From Morganella morganii_D (GTDB lineage: Bacteria > Pseudomonadota > Gammaproteobacteria > Enterobacterales > Enterobacteriaceae), in assembly GCA_044772875.1 (NCBI GenBank), contig CP173058.1, forward strand, positions 3,100,001-3,164,000: DNA of 64,000 nt, in the 5' to 3' direction. The position numbers and the translations under genes are program-made. Positions within the stretch are counted from its first letter, which is position 1. Each line of letters opens with the position of its first letter. The notes below the pieces were generated by a model. That model saw nothing but the letters and a program-made list of their open reading frames with translations. It was not told the DNA's origin and searched no databases. Below, one piece after another: positions 60,381 to 64,000 of the stretch.

Positions 60381-60789
60381 TAGGGGTTCTGCGCCGAAAT
60401 TTCCGAAATCGGATTTTTAATGATCTTTTCGGAATTTCGATCATGCTATCAGCAATAGTCTTAGCCAGTTGCCCCCTATTTATCAATAGTGTAAATATCC
60501 CGGATATTGCAGTATATGTAATCCATCACTGGTTTAAACGCTTCCATATAAGGGGGAGCCGGGAACCACTAAAATTTTGCGGGACAGTTGACGAAAAATA
60601 TTAATCGGTGGTGATGCCACTACTGGCGAGCTTTTCCGATCAATCATGTCTGCTTCTGATACCTGAGCTTACCTTTTACAGAACTGAGAGCCGTAACGTA
60701 AAGGGGGCATCACTTATTCGTATATATAAATTATTCTTGGCAGAATGCTCTGTGCAGAGAAAGGAAAATTCAGGACATGTTAATTGTAT

Positions 60790-60891
60790 CAGGAGGCAAG
60801 ACGGCGGGACAGAACGATTCCGATGCTGAAAACGTTCACTGTGTTTAATGTTGAGCAGATCGACGGATTGACACTGACGGGAGAAAAATAG
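60790..60891 (+). pseudogene. Fragment of an ArdC-type antirestriction gene
   Basis: A 34-codon in-frame piece ending in TAG. It translates with RTIPMLKTFTVFNVEQIDGL, which strongly resembles the IPxLxxYTVFNVEQxxGL core of the ArdC N-terminal (ssDNA-binding, DUF1738) domain of plasmid and ICE proteins. Everything after is lost (TLTGEK, stop). The preceding frame does not continue cleanly, so only a scrap remains. It indicates past mobile DNA at this site. Confidence 0.45.
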
Positions 60892-60921
60892 TGTTATATA
60901 AAATAAATCTCAGAGGTTCGT

Positions 60922-61248
60922 ATGTTTGAGTTAAATTTTTTACGTGAATTGCTGATAGAGAGTGTTCAGTTTTTACAGCTATTACTGGAAACCATCTCGG
61001 TCATTTGTGTTGTTACCGGATTAGGTAAGACGCTGATTGTGTTATGTCAGCTAAAGGGCGAAAGAACAGCCCGTTACTGCTTTGGTAACTGGCTTGCTAT
61101 GGCATTAGAGTTTCAGCTGGCTGCCGATATCTTAGCCACAACAGTGGACCCGGATTTGGACAGTCTCATCAAACTTGGCGTCATTGCAGTAATCAGAACC
61201 TTTTTAAATTACTTTTTAGCGAAAGAACTTGAGCATCACACCAAATAG
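60922..61248 (+). CDS. DUF1622 family membrane protein
   Basis: A 108-residue inner-membrane protein with three hydrophobic helices (about 15-38, 57-75 and 84-100). The family core is recognisable: GERTARYCFGNWLAMALEFQLAADILATTVDPDLDSLIKLGVIAVIRTFLNYFLAKELEH matches the DUF1622 pattern of a long helix, then an RTFLNYFL motif near the C-terminus. AGAGG lies eight bases before the ATG. The function of the family is unknown. It looks intact, in contrast to the degenerate sequence on both sides, and seems part of the acquired material. Confidence 0.78.
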   Translation: MFELNFLRELLIESVQFLQLLLETISVICVVTGLGKTLIVLCQLKGERTARYCFGNWLAMALEFQLAADILATTVDPDLDSLIKLGVIAVIRTFLNYFLAKELEHHTK

Positions 61249-61319
61249 CCATCTGTAAATGTAATGTTGCATATAACATGATTGGCTTAAATTGTCTGCC
61301 GGTGTACGGAAAGGTTCGG

Positions 61320-61351
61320 TTGCGTACACCGCTCAGGCAGGGTGTACGCAA
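61320..61351. repeat. 11-bp perfect inverted repeat after the DUF1622 gene
   Basis: TTGCGTACACC and GGTGTACGCAA face each other across a 10-bp spacer. A third GGTGTACG copy at 61301-61308 can pair with the left arm as well. There is no T-run, so it is probably not a terminator. It could be a regulator site or the end of a former mobile element. Confidence 0.5.
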
Positions 61352-61537
61352 GTAAACAATATGATAGACGGATAATTAAATCTCACCGTACATCCTTTAT
61401 TCACGATTAACTAATGCTTTCTTGGGTTATTATTCAAAAGATTACCGCACAATCGGGATCGCACTTCACTCCATGCCCGGTTGACGGAAGACTTTGCCAG
61501 CAACAGGCTTCGTGCCACAAAACTGATGCCTGATTAA

Positions 61538-61657
61538 AATTTTCAGATCGTTCAGCTGTGGCTGCCTGCTCAGCGACAGCCCGGCATTGCCCGCTCCACA
61601 GTTTATAAAATCCTGAAAGACAAAAATGCCGGGAAACACAACCTAAAAAATATATGA
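61538..61657 (+). pseudogene. Fragment with a recombinase-like HTH
   Basis: A short open piece with a stop just upstream and no start. It translates to FQIVQLWLPAQRQPGIARST then VYKILKDKNAG, and stops at 61657. The IARSTVYKIL segment resembles the C-terminal HTH_7 (IxRSTVYKxL) of serine resolvases and invertases. No catalytic domain is present upstream. The rest of the gap 61352-61537 contains no recognisable gene. Homology is by eye and the fragment is short. Confidence 0.3.
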
Positions 61658-61703
61658 TTAACTGAATAATTTAGACACTATATACAATAGTGCCGTTATT
61701 TGT

Positions 61704-62435
61704 TTATTCATAATTCAGACGGATGACCTTCCCTGGTGTGTAATCAAAATTAATTGCACGGGCGATAGCCCGTCCCTGCTCCTGAGAAAATGCCGGATTC
61801 GTTACCGGACTGAACATATCCGCATAATCCAAACTTATTTTACCGTAAATAAATCCACCAACCAGCGGCTCATTCACCGCATACATTTGAGGCAGCATTG
61901 CCATCATACTCGATACCGGCACGCCAATAAGATGCTTTTCCAGATCACCTTCCTGTATTGTATCCTGCGGGTAAAACCATAATGGCGTACTGATAAAAAA
62001 GCGGGCATTGTCATTCATATTAGCCAGGATATATCTGACAAGCTCAATGGCGATATCTCTGTCCAGGTGCTCAATCACATCCAGCAGACAGATAACATCA
62101 TATTTGGCAAATAATTCCTGCGGAATATCCTGTGCCAGTCCGTGCCAGATATTCCGGTAAATATCATCATTAAATAATGTCTGGTTATAACAGTTAGGTT
62201 CAAATCCATCCACACCATCCACAGACCAGTAAAAGGTATCCGGATTTGCTTTTATCATACGGCCTAACGTTCCGACACCAAAACCGATATCCAGTACATT
62301 GACGGAAAGCTGCATCATCAGGTCAGACAACTGAAAGATCAAGTGACGGGGGGATGCGGAATAACCAGCACTGACACCCTGAAACTCTTTTTTATTGCCT
62401 GAAAAATGGTAATCTTTTACTGTCTGTACCAACAT
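61704..62435 (-). CDS. Class I SAM-dependent methyltransferase, substrate unknown
   Basis: Predicted cytosolic methyltransferase of 243 residues. Motif I is VNVLDIGFGVGTLGRMI (about 46-62), the SAM-binding Gly-rich loop. The acidic end of strand 2 is in WSVDGVDGFEPNCYN, and motif IV-like YDVICLLDVIEHLDRDIA has the DVIEHL typical of Methyltransf_11/23. ATG 62435 has GAGGAC upstream; a longer in-frame start at 62498 lacks a site. Neighbours are a DUF1622 gene, recombination scars and an IS-type repeat. The gene appears AT-richer than the glp genes, consistent with acquisition. The substrate (small molecule, sugar or protein) cannot be inferred. Confidence 0.72.
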   Translation of the reverse strand: MLVQTVKDYHFSGNKKEFQGVSAGYSASPRHLIFQLSDLMMQLSVNVLDIGFGVGTLGRMIKANPDTFYWSVDGVDGFEPNCYNQTLFNDDIYRNIWHGLAQDIPQELFAKYDVICLLDVIEHLDRDIAIELVRYILANMNDNARFFISTPLWFYPQDTIQEGDLEKHLIGVPVSSMMAMLPQMYAVNEPLVGGFIYGKISLDYADMFSPVTNPAFSQEQGRAIARAINFDYTPGKVIRLNYE

Positions 62436-62562
62436 AATGTCCTCACTAATCAACAATGTTTTCTTACAAAGAATTTCCCTATTGTTACTTGAATCCACAT
62501 AAGAAAAATATAGGAATCACAGACATCCTCATGGTAAATAATTCTGAACAGTCAGAGTGGCA

Positions 62563-62576
62563 GGCACTGTTGCAAA
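62563..62576 (+). mobile_element. Lone IS26/IS6-type terminal inverted repeat
   Basis: GGCACTGTTGCAAA is identical to the 14-bp terminal inverted repeat of IS26; the next two bases (TA) also match its right end, then similarity stops. No second end and no transposase gene occur in the window. It is therefore a solo relic, for instance left by deletion of an IS6-family element, unless the match is chance. Confidence 0.6.
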
Positions 62577-62628
62577 TAACATAGTGGGTTTAATTTTTTC
62601 ACTCAATGTCAGATTAGTGGGGGGAGCA

Positions 62629-62751
62629 ATGGAAAACTTTATTTCCCGCGATGATCCTTTATTTATTGAAATCTGTGATGAAACAATGAAAATTATGTCT
62701 GAACTATCTCTTCCCGTTGTGTACAGGCTGCAATCAGGAAAACAGGATTAA
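62629..62751 (+). CDS. Possible 40-residue protein beside the IS-type repeat
   Basis: A short frame with a strong ribosome site (GGGGGAG seven bases upstream of ATG 62629). It starts MENFISRDDPLFIEICDETM and ends RLQSGKQD. It is acidic at the start and otherwise unremarkable, without signal peptide or helix. An open frame runs back to 62557 across the IS-type repeat but lacks a better start. It may be the 5' end of a larger lost gene. I do not recognise it. Confidence 0.3.
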   Translation: MENFISRDDPLFIEICDETMKIMSELSLPVVYRLQSGKQD

Positions 62752-62847
62752 TGCCGGATATATTATTTGATTGTACCTGTGAAAAACAGCAGTGACATAA
62801 TTCAGAACGCATTAATAACGTAGGTTACTGCACAAAATGACGGAAAC

Positions 62848-62872
62848 AAAAAAAGCGCCTTTCAGCGCTTTT
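62848..62872 (-). terminator. Terminator for the DUF4026-type gene
   Basis: The stem AAAAGCGC / GCGCTTTT with a 6-nt loop is followed by a T-run of seven on the minus strand, 18 bp past the stop at 62890. Confidence 0.85.
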
Positions 62873-62889
62873 CCCGGAACAGGCTGTTA

Positions 62890-64000
62890 TCAGTGAACCT
62901 GTGACGGGCTGAGCAGCTGATAGATGGTGTCCGGGGTGTATTTTTCGCCGGAAAAATAGATATTCCAGTCAGTCAGCATCGCCGTATTCAGCGGATACAC
63001 ACCACCCTCTTCCATCTCTTTCGCATAGAACGGCTGATTGATCAGCTTTCCGGTAAACACATCATTATCCAGTGTTTCCGGGATAAACCACATGTGTTCC
63101 AGTTCATCTTCATCCCCGTAGGGCATACCGCATTTGACCATAAACGCCCACGGATGTTCATCCTCATCATCACGGGATTTTTTACCGAATAACCCGCCAA
63201 GCAGACCTTTTTTCGTTTTAACCACCGGCTGTCCGTATTCCGTAAACATCTGGGCAAAATAGTGCCAGCGCAGCCGTGCTTTTACTGCCATTTCATGGGT
63301 TTCACTATTCGGGCGGTAAAACATAATGGCAGTATCGTCGTCGAAACCACGGAAAAATGTCTGTAACACAGGTGAATTCTCATTTACCCGGAACAACATG
63401 CAGGACGGATGGTCATGCTGATCATCACGATCCCCGCGATCGCCGAGAAATTCATTTTCCGGCATATTATCGTGCGAATAATCAATATCTTCCAAAGATT
63501 TCAGCTGGTCGATTGGCGTATTTTTGTTTATCTGGCGGATCCCTTCCTGATAAGGCAGTGCCACAATGTATTCCAGTTGTTTTTCGGTCTGGCCGCAGAG
63601 CATCGGCTCATTGAACAGCACTTTACCTTCATTAAGACTTTGTCCGATAAAGCTGCGGAGCAGATCCGGAATACCGTAGTACGCATTAATGGTATGCGGC
63701 AGCAGCAGTTCCGCTTCCGGGATCCCGCAGCGCAGCAGACCATGTGTATGGAACCAGTACATGGTCGGCGGGGAGTTTTCCGTATCATAAATTGCATGAA
63801 TGGTATAAAGAGATTCAATGTTCAGTTGCACATCATTTTCCAGCTGAAAATTGAGCCACTCACGGGTAAACCCGCGTCCGGCCGCCGAAATATCGATACC
63901 CAACAGTAAATCCGGCACCAGAATCTGTACCATTTTCAGCTGATAGCGGTAACTTCTCAGCACATCATTCTGCAAAAGACACTCAACATAAATATCCTGC
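62890..64000 (-). CDS. DUF4026/DUF2314-type protein (5' end outside the window)
   Basis: Cytosolic-looking protein of unknown function; about 370 C-terminal residues are present. The frame remains open through the right edge of the window (QDIYVECLLQNDVLRSYRYQ), so the true start lies beyond it. The C-terminal 80 residues resemble DUF2314: HMWFIPETLDNDVFTGKLIN, then MEEGGVYPLNTAMLTDWNIY. The larger upstream part, with YWFHTHGLLRCGIPEAELLL and an acidic linker (GDRGDRDDQHDHP), fits what I recall of DUF4026 proteins. A Gly/Lys/Asp-rich linker (GLLGGLFGKKSRDDEDEHP) joins the parts. No membrane segment is seen. The terminator at 62848 closes the gene. Confidence 0.6.
   Translation of the reverse strand, partial: QDIYVECLLQNDVLRSYRYQLKMVQILVPDLLLGIDISAAGRGFTREWLNFQLENDVQLNIESLYTIHAIYDTENSPPTMYWFHTHGLLRCGIPEAELLLPHTINAYYGIPDLLRSFIGQSLNEGKVLFNEPMLCGQTEKQLEYIVALPYQEGIRQINKNTPIDQLKSLEDIDYSHDNMPENEFLGDRGDRDDQHDHPSCMLFRVNENSPVLQTFFRGFDDDTAIMFYRPNSETHEMAVKARLRWHYFAQMFTEYGQPVVKTKKGLLGGLFGKKSRDDEDEHPWAFMVKCGMPYGDEDELEHMWFIPETLDNDVFTGKLINQPFYAKEMEEGGVYPLNTAMLTDWNIYFSGEKYTPDTIYQLLSPSQVH

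Noticed and set aside
60600..60640. Resemblance of GGTGATGCCACTACTGG to an IS1 end
   Set aside because: Only partial similarity to the IS1 inverted repeat, with several mismatches, and no second end or insA/insB sequence nearby.
60608..60829. A 73-codon frame in the scar after glpD
   Set aside because: No ribosome site, no recognisable motif, and it overlaps the ArdC-like fragment in another frame.
1..64000. CRISPR arrays, rRNA genes or prophage
   Set aside because: No regularly spaced direct repeats, no rRNA sequence and no phage structural gene was seen anywhere in the window.

Overview
The window is chromosomal DNA of a gamma-proteobacterium of the order Enterobacterales. Nearly every housekeeping protein reads as a close homologue of an E. 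coli K-12 protein of almost the same length (DppA, GlyQS, SpoT, RecG, GlnA, PstSCAB-PhoU, EnvZ/OmpR, Tex, FeoABC, NfuA, GlpEGRD). Gene order is only partly E. coli-like, base composition looks close to 50% GC, and there is a two-partner secretion pair of the Proteus/Serratia hemolysin type. Together these suggest the family Morganellaceae, most likely Morganella. The genus is an inference from composition and synteny, not a measured identity.

Layout. 0-4 kb: the dipeptide importer genes dppB (cut by the window edge) and dppA, then a two-partner secretion transporter gene. 4.2-5.9 kb: tRNA-Pro(UGG) and a very short TpsA exoprotein gene reading the opposite way. 5.9-12.5 kb: glyQS, tag, an unrecognised 44-codon frame with its own terminator, yidQ, yidR and yicG. 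12.7-18.7 kb: gmk-rpoZ-spoT-trmH-recG. 18.7-25.7 kb: gltS, xanP, yicH, a nested palindromic element, then fabY-dtd-yihX. 26-34 kb: typA, the nitrogen control operon glnA-glnL-glnG with its NtrC sites and sigma-54 promoter, and hemN. 34-40.6 kb: a SemiSWEET gene, yihI, an orphan GT39-type glycosyltransferase, the purine permease adeP, and a polar amino acid importer without an ATPase gene. 41-45.7 kb: pstSCAB-phoU behind tandem Pho boxes. 45.8-48.4 kb: greB-ompR-envZ on one strand. 48.6-54.1 kb: tex and feoABC with an FNR box. 54.1-60.1 kb: bioH, gntX, nfuA, glpEGR and glpD. 60.1-62.9 kb: a degenerate accessory zone. 62.9 kb to the end: a DUF4026/DUF2314-type protein gene cut by the window edge.

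How the genes work together. Several regulated circuits can be read directly. Nitrogen: two enhancer-like NtrC palindromes, a -24/-12 promoter and a third NtrC palindrome ahead of glnL. Phosphate: two Pho boxes ahead of pstS. Ferrous iron: a perfect FNR palindrome ahead of feoA. Glycerol-3-phosphate: GlpR operator-like sites and a CRP-like site ahead of glpD. Purine uptake: PurR-like boxes ahead of both xanP and adeP.

The less ordinary parts are these. The two-partner secretion pair is split around a tRNA gene, and its exoprotein consists of little more than the secretion domain. A roughly 210-bp nested inverted-repeat element lies between yicH and fabY. A putative small gene sits beside tag. 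The scar at 60.1-62.9 kb holds apparent fragments of a LysE-type exporter, an ArdC-type antirestriction gene and a recombinase-like HTH, plus a lone IS26-type terminal inverted repeat, among two intact genes (DUF1622 and a methyltransferase). I found no convincing new multi-gene system. All homology calls were made by eye.
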